Below are positions 16,000-24,266 of a stretch of DNA of 64,000 nucleotides, piece by piece. A program made the position numbers and the translations under genes. The DNA is from Ereboglobus sp. (GTDB taxonomy: Bacteria > Verrucomicrobiota > Verrucomicrobiia > Opitutales > Opitutaceae). The notes below the pieces were generated by a model, which was given only the letters and a program-made list of their open reading frames with translations, ran no database searches and had not been told where the DNA came from. Every line of letters begins with the position of its first letter. The stretch's first letter is position 1. Location: NCBI GenBank assembly GCA_029974595.1, contig JARKRC010000054.1, positions 1-64,000 on the forward strand, read 5' to 3'.

Positions 16000-16035
16000 C
16001 GAAAAAGAAAAAGCCGCCGAGGAATTCGGCGGCTT
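16000..16035 (-). terminator. Rho-independent terminator of the exbB-coiled-coil operon
   Basis: On the minus strand a perfect stem, AAGCCGCCGA paired with TCGGCGGCTT around a 5-base loop (ATTCC), is followed directly by TTTCTTTTTC. It lies 26 bases after the stop of the last coiled-coil gene. Confidence 0.85.
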
Positions 16036-16060
16036 GCGGGAATGCTCTTGTTTTGTGCGA

Positions 16061-16594
16061 TTACTGGGCGGGCGCAGGCGTCGCGGGGAGCTTGGCGAGC
16101 GCGCTTTCGTTGGCACGGCGGGCGACCATGGCGGCGTAGCGCTGCACTTCCATCTCGGCGTTCTGGCGCTCGATATACGCGGCGGCAATCGATTTGCTCA
16201 TGTCAATTGACTGGCGGCTGAGCTTTTCCTTTTCAGCGCGGAGGGCGCCAAGTTCTTTTTCGAGGTCGGCAATCTGCTGCTTGTATTTGTTAAGGTCGGC
16301 AACGTAGGTGGCCTCTTCGTCACGGATTTTCTTGAGGCTGGCTTCGTAATCTTCCTTCTTTTTGAGCTCCTTGGCCGCGTCTTCCTGGCGGCGTTTTTCA
16401 TCTGCTATCCGGGCTCTTTCCTCGTTTTGCTTGCGGAGTTCCTCCTTTGCCTTGTCTTCGGCGGCCTTTTTCTCGGCGGCGGCGACTTCCTCCTGCCTCT
16501 GCTTCTCGGCAAGTTCCTTTTTGCTGCTCGCATAGAGGAAGATAAAGGCGGCCATTAGCACAATGGGGGCAATGATGTAGAGTAAGCGATTCAT
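16061..16594 (-). CDS. One-TM coiled-coil protein (third of three paralogues)
   Basis: The 177-residue protein has a single N-terminal membrane helix (LLYIIAPIVLMAAFIFLYA), then about 130 residues of charged heptad coiled coil rich in K, E, A, R and Q (for example ELAEKQRQEEVAAAEKKAAE), and a short Pro/Ala tail. The predicted topology is inner-membrane anchored with the coiled coil either periplasmic or cytoplasmic; the basic residues after the helix suggest the cytoplasm, but this is uncertain. It is the last of three adjacent genes with the same layout and little exact sequence identity. No enzyme motif is present. A structural role in bridging or regulating the TonB motor encoded upstream is inference from position. 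Confidence 0.7.
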   Translation of the reverse strand: MNRLLYIIAPIVLMAAFIFLYASSKKELAEKQRQEEVAAAEKKAAEDKAKEELRKQNEERARIADEKRRQEDAAKELKKKEDYEASLKKIRDEEATYVADLNKYKQQIADLEKELGALRAEKEKLSRQSIDMSKSIAAAYIERQNAEMEVQRYAAMVARRANESALAKLPATPAPAQ

Positions 16595-16614
16595 ATGATG
16601 TGTGGTTTTTAAAA

Positions 16615-17154
16615 TTAGCTTTTTTTGGCGGTTGCCGCGAGGCGCGCGGCTTCGGCTGCGGCGGCTCTTTCGGCGATTTCCAACTTGTCCAGTGCGTCCT
16701 GATAGATGGATCTCTTGGCCGCAGCCTCTTTTGCGGAAGCCTTGATGTGATCGATCTGGACTTGCTGCAATCTGACCCGCTCACGCGCACGCGCCAGCTG
16801 GTCCTTCGCCGCTGCGAGATCGTCCTGGGATTTGATTGATTGCTTATACATGCGCTCGCGTTCCTGAAGGGCTTTTTCGCGATCGCTGTTGGCGGTTTGC
16901 AGGGCCTCTTTTTGGGCTTCTTCCTCAAGCCGCTTTTGTTCGCGTTCCTTGGCGCGTTGCTCGGCTTGGATGACGGCTTCCTTGCGGGCGCGATCCTGCT
17001 TTGCCAGTTCCTCCTGCCTGCGTATTTCGGCTTCCTGCTCCAAGCGCGCCTTTTGTGCCGCGACGCTGATCTCAATTGCCTTTCTTTCGCTCAGGTAGAA
17101 ATAAAGAAAGATGAAAGCCAAAATCGCGGGAATAATGAAATAAAGTTTTTTCAT
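16615..17154 (-). CDS. One-TM coiled-coil protein (second of three paralogues)
   Basis: The 179-residue protein starts MKKLYFIIPAILAFIFLYFYLSER, a single membrane helix shared in pattern with the gene upstream (MKKLYFIVPIIGAIIFFFFY). A continuous charged coiled coil follows (EAEIRRQEELAKQDRARKE, AKEREQKRLEEEAQKE), ending in Ala-rich AERAAAAEAARLAATAKKS. The intergenic spaces on both sides are about 20 bases, which supports co-transcription. Its similarity to TolA-like stalks is one of composition only; no TonB or TolA C-terminal domain is present. Confidence 0.7.
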   Translation of the reverse strand: MKKLYFIIPAILAFIFLYFYLSERKAIEISVAAQKARLEQEAEIRRQEELAKQDRARKEAVIQAEQRAKEREQKRLEEEAQKEALQTANSDREKALQERERMYKQSIKSQDDLAAAKDQLARARERVRLQQVQIDHIKASAKEAAAKRSIYQDALDKLEIAERAAAAEAARLAATAKKS

Positions 17155-17175
17155 CGTTGGTATTTGATGTGTAGA

Positions 17176-17712
17176 TTAACCTCTCTTGGCAGCTCTTTCA
17201 GCCTCTCTCGCCATGGCGGCTGCCTTTTCGGCAGCGTCCATCTTATTCAGGGCGCGTTCGTAGTTCATTTTGTTTTCGACGACTTCCTTGACGGTTTTTT
17301 CGAGGTAAGCGGCCTGAATCGCCTGAAGTTCGAGTTGCTCCTTGACGCGGGCCACTTGCTCGTTGGCTACGATGCGGCTGTCGGTCAATTCAACAAGGCG
17401 CTTGTACTGGCGCTCACGTTCACGGTAGGCAAGGTCGCGGGCATCCTTGGCGGCTTCCGTTTCCTCGGCTTTGCGCGCCTCTTCTTTTTTCTTGGCTTCG
17501 ATTTCGGCAATGCGGCGATTGGCCTCGTCTAGAGCCATCTGGAATGCTTTTTTCCGGTTCTCAACGTCCATTCGGACGCGTTCGGCCTGCTCTTCAAGCT
17601 GCTTCTTTTTATGCGCTTGTTCCTGGAGCTTGATGTCGTCTTTGACAGCGGAATAGAAGAAGAAGAAAATGATGGCGCCGATAATCGGGACTATGAAGTA
17701 AAGTTTTTTCAT
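17176..17712 (-). CDS. One-TM coiled-coil protein (first of three paralogues)
   Basis: The 178-residue protein begins with a very hydrophobic helix (MKKLYFIVPIIGAIIFFFFY), followed by a long coiled coil (EQAHKKKQLEEQAERVRMDV, AEIEAKKKEEARKAEETEAA) and the tail AEKAAAMAREAERAAKRG. It lies 16 bases downstream of the TPR gene. The three adjacent copies point to local gene duplication and then divergence, perhaps to form a hetero-oligomeric bundle. Function unknown. Confidence 0.7.
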   Translation of the reverse strand: MKKLYFIVPIIGAIIFFFFYSAVKDDIKLQEQAHKKKQLEEQAERVRMDVENRKKAFQMALDEANRRIAEIEAKKKEEARKAEETEAAKDARDLAYRERERQYKRLVELTDSRIVANEQVARVKEQLELQAIQAAYLEKTVKEVVENKMNYERALNKMDAAEKAAAMAREAERAAKRG

Positions 17713-17728
17713 GGTCTGAATATAATGG

Positions 17729-19207
17729 TTACTTTGAAGGTTGCGCGGGAGCGGCCTGCGTGGTGGCAGGCTGCTCCGGTTTGCCTTTGTCCGCTTGTTT
17801 TTCGGCCGGCTGGTCTTTCTTCAGATTGCGATCTCGCATGGCAATGGCCTCGGTGATGGCTTGTTTCACGTCCTTGGCATTCTGGCTCTTGGGATCGATT
17901 TCCAAGGATTGGATGACCGAGGCAAGGGCTTCGTCCAGTTCCTTGAGTTCGAAATGCAGGTAGCCGATGAAGAAGAGAAGGGATGCCTTTCTGTTTTCGG
18001 CAACGCCTTTGTCGCGGGCGATCTTCATGTAATCAAGCGCCTTGCGATATTGCTCGTTACCATAGTACAGATAGCCGATCTGCATGTCTATATCGCCCTT
18101 GTCCGGAAACCTCTTGGATGCTTCGATCAGGGTGTCGATGGCTTTCTGGGTTTGGTTGAGCTGCAAATAGCAAGAGGAGAGGAGTTCCCAGTTTCTCTGG
18201 TCGGCTTCCATTTTTCCGGTGCGGAGCCCGTCTTCAAGAACATCAACGGATCCTTCATATTGCCCGGAGTTAAAATAGCAGGCAAACAAACGCTGGTAAT
18301 CCTGCGGGCCGGTCATGAAACCGTTCTTCTGGGCGCGCTCGATGGTGTAGACAGCCTTGGCATAAGCGTCATTGCGCAAGAACGAGCCTTCAGGCATGGT
18401 GTCCGCAGCGGTCAGATAAGTGGAAAGGAGCATCGTCCAGTAATTGGAGCTCTTGGGATTCGCCGCCACCATGAGTTCGAGATATTTGGATGCGGTTTCC
18501 TGATCATTGGAGGCTTGGGAAATGGCAACCAAGAGTTGATAGATTTGATCGCGAGGCTTGAGAATGGTCGTGAGCGCGTGTTCGCATTCAATCGCGGCTT
18601 CTTTCAGGAGCTTTTTGTCAGGTTCCTTGGCCGCGCCGCTGCCAGTGGCTTGCTGATAAAGAATGCTGGCGGCAAAGTAATAGGCATCGAAGGTGGGTTT
18701 GGGGGTTTCCTTCAGCCAGTCGCGGACTGTCGAAAGCGCTTTTGCGAACTTCAGTTTCTGGAGTTCCGTATTCTTTTCCAAACTGGCGTCTTGCACATAA
18801 AGCTGGGCGAGCATCCAGAGAATTCCCAATTCCTGCGTCTTGTCAAAGAAACCGTAGGCCTTGGAAAGGCGGTATACCGTCTCCAAAACCGGAAGGCTTG
18901 CGGCATAATCCTGCTTACCGATGTAGGCCTGCGCCTTCATCTGCGAGAGGTATGCGGTGTCGTAGCTCTCCGGTTTGACTTGCGCAAGGAGCGCATTGAT
19001 ATCTTGGATCGCGCCGTCGTAATCGGGGGGCTGGCCCGGCTGGCCTGTGAGTTTAATGCCAATGGCTTGGAGGCTTTCGGCAACCTTGTCGCTGAATTCT
19101 TTTTTGGGCGCTTCCTGAGCCGCGAGGGAAACAGGAATGACAATTGCCACCAAAAGAGCGCTGATTTGGGCCAGAGAGGAAAAAAGTGTGCGTCTGATAA
19201 GGGACAT
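17729..19207 (-). CDS. Exported TPR protein of the TonB operon
   Basis: The 492-residue protein has a signal peptide (ISALLVAIVIPVSLAAQ) and many tetratricopeptide-like helix pairs over about residues 60-440. Examples are LSQMKAQAYIGKQDYAASLPVLETVY, LLVAISQASNDQETASKYLELMV, LFACYFNSGQYEGSVDVLEDGL and LLFFIGYLHFELKELDEALA. The C-terminus is Lys/Gln/Ala-rich. It should reside in the periplasm as a scaffold. TPR proteins accompany some TonB systems of Gram-negative bacteria, where they help couple the motor to receptors; an equivalent role here is inferred from its position between tonB and the coiled-coil genes. Confidence 0.75.
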   Translation of the reverse strand: MSLIRRTLFSSLAQISALLVAIVIPVSLAAQEAPKKEFSDKVAESLQAIGIKLTGQPGQPPDYDGAIQDINALLAQVKPESYDTAYLSQMKAQAYIGKQDYAASLPVLETVYRLSKAYGFFDKTQELGILWMLAQLYVQDASLEKNTELQKLKFAKALSTVRDWLKETPKPTFDAYYFAASILYQQATGSGAAKEPDKKLLKEAAIECEHALTTILKPRDQIYQLLVAISQASNDQETASKYLELMVAANPKSSNYWTMLLSTYLTAADTMPEGSFLRNDAYAKAVYTIERAQKNGFMTGPQDYQRLFACYFNSGQYEGSVDVLEDGLRTGKMEADQRNWELLSSCYLQLNQTQKAIDTLIEASKRFPDKGDIDMQIGYLYYGNEQYRKALDYMKIARDKGVAENRKASLLFFIGYLHFELKELDEALASVIQSLEIDPKSQNAKDVKQAITEAIAMRDRNLKKDQPAEKQADKGKPEQPATTQAAPAQPSK

Positions 19208-19223
19208 GGGCGGGCGAGGATTA

Positions 19224-19907
19224 TTATTCGTCGTTCAGATTGAAAGCGATGGGGATTTGCATGCGGGTGGTGACCGCCTTGCCGCCTTTTCTACCGGCGT
19301 GGAATTTCCATTTCTGAACAGCTGCGATTGCGGGAGATTCAAACTCGCGGTGGGATGATTTGACGACGGTAACGTCGTGGACATCGCCCCGGGAATCGAC
19401 GAGGAACTGCAACGTGACTTCGCCGCTGATACCCTGGCGCTTCATCTCGTGGGGATACTGCGGCGCTTCACGCATGCCGCGGGCTCTTGGTTGTTGATCG
19501 AGATCCCTGATATCAAAAATCTGGCCCATGTTGCTCCTGACACCGCCGCCGGGAGGTCCTTTCGGAATGGTCATCGTGCCACCGTCGGGACGTCCGAGCG
19601 AGGGAGGAGGCGGAGGAGCCATTGTTTGCGTGAAAGAGTCAACGGTGACGTTGCCGGGAATATCCATGAGACTGGGTGGCGCGATGGTCGCCACGTCAAC
19701 GGATTGTTCTTCAGCTGCTTCCGTGGGATCGGGTGGCACAGGAGGGATTTCCGGCGCCTGCCAGATTTCAACATCCACAGCAGAGGCCTGCTGGACGGCT
19801 TTCTTTGTAGGGGGGCCGAAAAGCCAGCCATAGGCTTTTTCGCCATAGCCCAACCCGCCATGGATGCCGATGGAAAGTATCAAGCCTATAATCAAATCGC
19901 GTCTCAT
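19224..19907 (-). CDS. tonB: TonB-family energy transducer
   Basis: The 227-residue protein has an N-terminal membrane anchor (IIGLILSIGIHGGLGYGEKAYG) containing the His of the SxxxH-type TonB helix, and a Pro-rich and acidic linker (APEIPPVPPDPTEAAEEQ, PPPPPSLGRP). The C-terminal TonB domain is marked by PQYPHEMKRQGISGEVTLQF, then DSRGDVHDVTVVKSSHREFE and AVQKWKFHAGRKGGKAV. It carries proton-motive energy from ExbB/ExbD to outer-membrane receptors. It lies 19 bases downstream of the second exbD. Confidence 0.92.
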   Translation of the reverse strand: MRRDLIIGLILSIGIHGGLGYGEKAYGWLFGPPTKKAVQQASAVDVEIWQAPEIPPVPPDPTEAAEEQSVDVATIAPPSLMDIPGNVTVDSFTQTMAPPPPPSLGRPDGGTMTIPKGPPGGGVRSNMGQIFDIRDLDQQPRARGMREAPQYPHEMKRQGISGEVTLQFLVDSRGDVHDVTVVKSSHREFESPAIAAVQKWKFHAGRKGGKAVTTRMQIPIAFNLNDE

Positions 19908-19926
19908 GTTTTATGCGTGGTGGTTG

Positions 19927-20373
19927 TTATTTGCCAGAGGCACGGTAATTGGTTTCGAAGGAGATTTCAGTGACTCCTGCGGCTTTGGTGAGATCGAGCG
20001 CCCTGATTAGAGTGCCATATTTGGCGCGATCATCGCCACTGATGAGGACACGAGGAGTCTCACCAGAGGCATTTGTGGTCTCTTTATAGTGAAGCACACG
20101 CGCGTAAACGTCATTTATGTCAGAAGGCTCCCGATTAATATAAACAGTCGATCCATCTGAAACTTGAAGGATGAGAGGTTCAGAGGTTTTTGGCCCCGGT
20201 TCTCCGGACACCGGCAGCTTGGTCTCCATGGACTGAATTCTGTTCAGCGAAAGGCTAAACAGCACGAAGGTGGCGAGCAGAAAGAAGATAACGTCAATGA
20301 GAGGAATGATCTCAATGCGCGCCTTCTTTTTGACATCGGTGTCAAAGGGTGTGCCTGCGGATTTATCAGCCAT
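19927..20373 (-). CDS. exbD: ExbD/TolR biopolymer transport protein (second copy)
   Basis: The 148-residue protein shows the ExbD layout: a short cytoplasmic start, the membrane helix IEIIPLIDVIFFLLATFVLFSLSLN carrying the essential Asp, and a periplasmic domain ending in ALDLTKAAGVTEISFETNYRA. The helix and the sequence before it (KKARIEIIPLIDV) are nearly identical to those of the gene directly upstream, while the periplasmic parts have diverged strongly. That fits a duplication followed by specialisation. The two probably form a heteromeric ExbD pair in one motor. Confidence 0.92.
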   Translation of the reverse strand: MADKSAGTPFDTDVKKKARIEIIPLIDVIFFLLATFVLFSLSLNRIQSMETKLPVSGEPGPKTSEPLILQVSDGSTVYINREPSDINDVYARVLHYKETTNASGETPRVLISGDDRAKYGTLIRALDLTKAAGVTEISFETNYRASGK

Positions 20374-20399
20374 GGGTATTGTTTGTTAAAGTGGTTATA

Positions 20400-20849
20400 T
20401 TACCGGCCCTGGCGCTCATGCTCAGGGGTGATGCGCGTCTCGATCATGATTTTCTGGATGCCGGTGCGCTTGATCTGGTCGATGACGTAGCGGGCGGAGG
20501 AGTAGTTGGCGTTTTCGTCGCCGTTGATGAGGATGCGGGCGTTTTCAGGGCCGACCTGCAGGGAGTAGTTGTGGATGCGGTTGACGAATTCCTCGAGGGA
20601 GATCGGATCCTTTTCCCAGCCGATTTCGTTGTTGTCGGTGATGGAAATGGTGACCGTGTTCGTGGGGTCGCGAGGCACGCTGTTTTCGACCTTGGGCAGG
20701 AGCACGCTCAAACCGTTGGACTTGTTCAGCGAAAGGGTGAACAGGATGAAGGTGGCGAGCAGAAAGAAGATAACGTCAATGAGAGGAATGATCTCAATGC
20801 GCGCTTTTTTTGGACCGTCGCCTGAATGTGAGCCGCCGCCGCCTGCCAT
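20400..20849 (-). CDS. exbD: ExbD/TolR biopolymer transport protein (first copy)
   Basis: The 149-residue protein has the helix KKARIEIIPLIDVIFFLLATF with the conserved Asp for proton translocation, and the periplasmic domain VGPENARILINGDENANYSS up to RTGIQKIMIETRITPE. It is separated from exbB by 97 bases that contain a stem-loop (20893-20921), and from the second exbD by 26 bases. Two-exbD systems are known in several Gram-negative groups. Confidence 0.92.
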   Translation of the reverse strand: MAGGGGSHSGDGPKKARIEIIPLIDVIFFLLATFILFTLSLNKSNGLSVLLPKVENSVPRDPTNTVTISITDNNEIGWEKDPISLEEFVNRIHNYSLQVGPENARILINGDENANYSSARYVIDQIKRTGIQKIMIETRITPEHERQGR

Positions 20850-20892
20850 AGTGGTATAAAAGTTCGATGTTACTGGTTGTTATGTTTTTTCA

Positions 20893-20921
20893 AAGCCGCC
20901 AAGCGCGGGGCCGGGCGGCTT
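20893..20921 (-). promoter_or_regulatory. Intercistronic stem-loop between exbB and exbD
   Basis: AAGCCGCC at 20893-20900 pairs perfectly with GGCGGCTT at 20914-20921. On the transcribed strand it is followed by TGAAAAAAC, not a T run, so it is not a standard terminator. An RNA processing or stabilising hairpin that sets a higher exbB than exbD level is plausible. Confidence 0.45.
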
Positions 20922-20946
20922 CAAACGAAATCTTACGCCTGAATCA

Positions 20947-21615
20947 TCAAGCGTGAACCTTGTCCGTCTTATAGTAAATGGTCAGGAAGTTCGAAGCGTC
21001 GGCCATGTCGTGCTTGATCTGCTCGATGCTCGAATTGAGAACATTGTAGGGGACGAGGCCCATGATGGCGATGGCCAGACCGCACATGGTGGCGATGAGC
21101 GCCTCGGCCACGCCGCCGGTGATCTTGCTGGAGGCCTGGCTGATGTCGCCCTGGCCGAGGGCGCCGAAGGTTTCCATCATGCCCGTGATCGTGCCGAGAA
21201 GGCCGAGGTAGGGGGCCGCCGTGATGACGGTGTCGAGAACCGCGCCGCCTTGCTGATACTTCTTGAGCTGGTCGTTGGCCTCGCGGGTGAAGGCGCTGAA
21301 CATCGCGTGAGGAGGAACAGTGAGGGCCGCCGTGATGGCCTTGGCAATGGGATCCTTGGCCTTGGCGCCGAGCTGCTTGGCCGCCTCATAATCACCGTCC
21401 TGAATCTTCTTATACATGGTCTCGACGACGTGCGGCTGGCGGCTGAGCGCCGAGCGCACGAGGAAGATCACGCGCTCGATGGCGACGGTGACGCCGACAA
21501 ACGAGGTTATGAGGATGGGCCACATGATGGGACCGCCATGGATGAAGAGCTCCATGGGCCCGAGATTCATGAGCTTGAAGAACGCTAGCGGTGAACTGAG
21601 GACTGCAGTGATCAT
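20947..21615 (-). CDS. exbB: ExbB/TolQ/MotA proton channel protein
   Basis: The 222-residue protein has three membrane segments: HGGPIMWPILITSFVGVTVAIERVIFL near the start, and two around VLDTVITAAPYLGLLGTITGMMETFGAL and ITGGVAEALIATMCGLAIAIMGLVPYN. The last two carry the family Thr and small-residue patterns. It forms the pentameric proton channel of the TonB motor with ExbD. It is the first gene of the operon exbB-exbD-exbD-tonB-TPR-three coiled-coil genes. Starts at MNLGPMELF or MELFIHGGP, 15 or 20 residues in, are equally possible. Confidence 0.93.
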   Translation of the reverse strand: MITAVLSSPLAFFKLMNLGPMELFIHGGPIMWPILITSFVGVTVAIERVIFLVRSALSRQPHVVETMYKKIQDGDYEAAKQLGAKAKDPIAKAITAALTVPPHAMFSAFTREANDQLKKYQQGGAVLDTVITAAPYLGLLGTITGMMETFGALGQGDISQASSKITGGVAEALIATMCGLAIAIMGLVPYNVLNSSIEQIKHDMADASNFLTIYYKTDKVHA

Positions 21616-21975
21616 AGTATTGTTGATTTCGTTTGGGAGTGAGAGTTAAGGGAAAAATTGAGTTTTTTTTTGGGCTTTTGCGGGACCTGTTAGACAACGC
21701 GGTTGATCGGGTTTTCTTAATGTTTTGCTTAATGTTTTGGTTAAAAAAAGCGGCAGGATGTTACAGGGTTCTAGTTTTGATCCATCTGACAGTTTGAGGA
21801 AGGCCCGGTGAGGGATGTCCGTTTTCCGGGGAGGGTGATGGAGGGTGATGATTGGTTAAGTTTTGGTGAATGAATTGACGTAATTTGGCGGGAAACTTGT
21901 TCGGCTGCTGCTTTCCTAGTCAACGTTCTTCTTTCGATTTTTTGCTGCATCATGCGCAAGGCGCTCATCCAGAGC
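21616..21975. promoter_or_regulatory. Gene-free leader upstream of exbB
   Basis: This 360-base gap has no supportable gene. It is AT-richer than its surroundings near exbB and holds a tandem CTTAATGTTTTG repeat (about 21716-21741), a T tract next to the exbB start and a tandem GAGGGTGATG pair (about 21832-21851). The promoter of the exbB operon must lie here. I cannot fix the -35 and -10 boxes with confidence. Confidence 0.4.
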
Positions 21976-22049
21976 TGGCTGCCCGACTAGGACTCGAACC
22001 TAGACAAGCAGAGTCAGAATCTGCTGTGCTACCATTACACCATCGGGCA
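21976..22049 (-). tRNA. tRNA-Gln (CTG)
   Basis: The 74-base cloverleaf includes an encoded CCA. The acceptor stem is TGCCCGA/TCGGGCA, the anticodon stem GCAGA/TCTGC with loop TTCTGAC (anticodon CTG), and the T arm CTAGG TTCGAGT CCTAG. Confidence 0.93.
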
Positions 22050-22143
22050 GTTGATCCGCCTGGAAAATCGAGGAGGAAAAACATGAAGCGGTCCAAGGCA
22101 ACGCATCTGCAAGAGCGGCGGTTTTGCCGCCGTGTTTTCAAAC

Positions 22144-22218
22144 TGGAGCCGACGATGGGATTCGAACCCGCAACCGCCTGTTTACAAAACAGGTGCTCTA
22201 CCGTTGAGCTACGTCGGC
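22144..22218 (-). tRNA. tRNA-Thr (TGT)
   Basis: The 75-base cloverleaf includes an encoded CCA. The acceptor stem is GCCGACG/CGTCGGC, the anticodon stem CCTGT/ACAGG with loop TTTGTAA (anticodon TGT), and the T loop TTCGAAT. Confidence 0.93.
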
Positions 22219-22374
22219 ACGAAAAAAATGTGGTTCGTGAGAAACCATTGTCCGGCTTCTGCGTCACTTGTAACCTGCTGGAGTGGGAAAGAACGAGGCA
22301 TTCGTCCGGATGACAGTGCGCTTGGCGCATTGATGCGCCCGTGCGGGTGTTATTCAGACATGCAAAAAAGAACT

Positions 22375-22449
<75 letters not shown>

Positions 22450-22579
22450 AGAAATGAAAGGGGGCGAATACCTCGCGATTGGCTTCAAGTGTCAAACTCT
22501 TTTCTAGGATTTGATCCTGTTTTTTTCCATGAGCCGCGCGCCAGTTGACGCAAAAGACAATCGGGTCCAGATTTTGAGC

Positions 22580-22885
22580 ATGAACGAAAATATTCCAGAA
22601 GTGCGTCATAATGCGTCCGCCTCGCGCTATGAATGCGCGATGCCGGGAGTCGCAGCGCTCGCGGTCGCCGAGTATGCGCTGGACAGCGGCGCGGGCGAAG
22701 CCCGGATGATTCTCACGCATACCTTTGTGCCGCCGGAGATGCGCGGGAAAGGCGTCGCGGAAGCGCTGGTGCGCGCCGCGCTGGCCGATGCGCGTTCGCA
22801 AGGGAGGCGCGTCGTGCCGGAATGCTCGTATGTGGCGAAATTCATCGAGCGGCACGCGGCGGAATACGGGGATTTGCTGGTTTAG
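22580..22885 (+). CDS. Small GNAT-like N-acetyltransferase (YidJ/YjdJ type)
   Basis: The product has 101 residues from the ATG at 22580 (MNENIPEVRHN); an in-frame start at 22529 would add 17. The core MILTHTFVPPEMRGKGVAEALVRAALADAR contains the acetyl-CoA-binding R-G-x-G-x-A signature, and VVPECSYVAKFIERH closes the fold as in the short COG2388-type acetyltransferases. The substrate is not predictable. Its 3' end overlaps the convergent GH105 gene by 44 bases. Confidence 0.8.
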   Translation: MNENIPEVRHNASASRYECAMPGVAALAVAEYALDSGAGEARMILTHTFVPPEMRGKGVAEALVRAALADARSQGRRVVPECSYVAKFIERHAAEYGDLLV

Positions 22886-24251
22886 CGTGCGCCGGCGCGG
22901 AGACCAGCTTGTGAACTTCCGCTCCGGCGAGCAGGAACGCGCCCACGCCATAAGGCGCGGTTGAATCCGCGCCGGCGTTGCCAGGCGCTGCGCCGGGTTG
23001 TTGGATGAAGCCGAGGTGTCCGTCGGGCTGCACGCACGCGACGAGCGCGTTCCATGTTTTCAAAACGAGTGGCGCGTATCTGGCGCGGTCGAGGTGCCCG
23101 CGATTAATGCCCCACGCAAACGCGTAACAAAAAAACGCCGAGCTGCTGACTTCCGGTCCCGGATACGCGGCGGGATCGAGCAGGCTGGAGCGCCAGAGTC
23201 CGTCGGCGGGTTGGAGCGCTGCGATGCGCGCGGCCATGTCGCGATAAAGCGCGATGTATTTCTGGCGTGTCGGATAATCCGCGGGCATTTCGTCGAGCAC
23301 GCGGGCAAGCGCGGCCAGCACCCAGCCATTGCCCCGGCTCCAGAAGATTTTCGCGCCGTTGGCTTCGCGGCGGTCAAAGAAAGTCGCATCGCGAAAAAAG
23401 AGATGCTCGTCGGAGGCGTAAAGGTGCGCGGCCACGGCCCACCATTCGCGATCCATGTAATCGAGATAGGCGCGGTCGCCAGTCATGCGGGCGAGGCGCG
23501 CCCAGACGGGAGGCGCCATGAAGAGCGCGTCGCACCAAGTCCATCGTTGCTGGCCGGATTTGATTGTCATGGGTTGCGCGTCGGGGTGGCTCATAATCCA
23601 ATCGAAACGCGATTGCACGCCGGTGATGATCAGCGGGGCGCGAGTTTCTTCGTAGAAGGCGAGCCATGCGTAACCGACTATGTGGTCGTCGGCGTGATAT
23701 ACGCGTTCGCCAAGCCGCCAGTCGTTGGCTTCGCCGATGGCACGGAGCGCGGCGCGATAGGTTTTGTTTGTCGAAACAGTATCGAGCGCGAGGAGTCCGT
23801 GGTAGAGAGCGCCCATCTCCCACCCACGCGTGGAGCCGTCGAGCATTTGGATGCGCGTAATATCGGCAGGAGCGCAACCGGTTTTGTCGAGCCACGCGTT
23901 TCTCGCCGCGTCGGGGAGCGCACAGAAGGTGATGTCGTCGCGTTCGGCGCGCGCGAGTTGCAGCCAGGCGGCGGGAAGCGGGGAGGATTGCTCTGGAGCG
24001 CCTCGTGTGAGGCTGCGGAGGATGGCGCCGTTCCAGCCAACGCGGGTAAGTTGCTGGCGTTTGTCTCCGGGACGCTGGGAGTAGATGTCGAAACCGATGG
24101 GATTGGCCAGCTGCCAGTCGGCGACGCGCTCCATGATGCGCACGATGCCGGCAGGGGCGGGTTCAGCCGCGGACGAGCCGGCGGCGCGCACGACGCCGAA
24201 TGAAAAGGCCCCAATGATGAGGGCTGCAAAGATTTTTTCGGAAGGGGTCAT
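22842..24251 (-). CDS. GH105 unsaturated uronyl hydrolase (YteR/YesR type)
   Basis: The 469-residue protein has an N-terminal export signal (IFAALIIGAFSFGVVRA). The alpha/alpha barrel motifs of GH88/GH105 are present: RVYHADDHIVGYAWLAFYEE, RWTWCDALFMAPPVWARL, FWSRGNGWVLAALARVLDEM and the late STAPYGVGAFLLAGAEV. Such enzymes hydrate and cleave the unsaturated uronic acid left at the non-reducing end by a polysaccharide lyase. A lyase candidate lies at 30286-32208 and a TonB-dependent receptor at 26157-28994, so the set forms a utilisation locus. The exact glycan is not determined by sequence. Confidence 0.87.
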   Translation of the reverse strand: MTPSEKIFAALIIGAFSFGVVRAAGSSAAEPAPAGIVRIMERVADWQLANPIGFDIYSQRPGDKRQQLTRVGWNGAILRSLTRGAPEQSSPLPAAWLQLARAERDDITFCALPDAARNAWLDKTGCAPADITRIQMLDGSTRGWEMGALYHGLLALDTVSTNKTYRAALRAIGEANDWRLGERVYHADDHIVGYAWLAFYEETRAPLIITGVQSRFDWIMSHPDAQPMTIKSGQQRWTWCDALFMAPPVWARLARMTGDRAYLDYMDREWWAVAAHLYASDEHLFFRDATFFDRREANGAKIFWSRGNGWVLAALARVLDEMPADYPTRQKYIALYRDMAARIAALQPADGLWRSSLLDPAAYPGPEVSSSAFFCYAFAWGINRGHLDRARYAPLVLKTWNALVACVQPDGHLGFIQQPGAAPGNAGADSTAPYGVGAFLLAGAEVHKLVSAPAHAKPANPRIPPRAAR

Positions 24252-24266
24252 GTCAATGGTTGCGGT

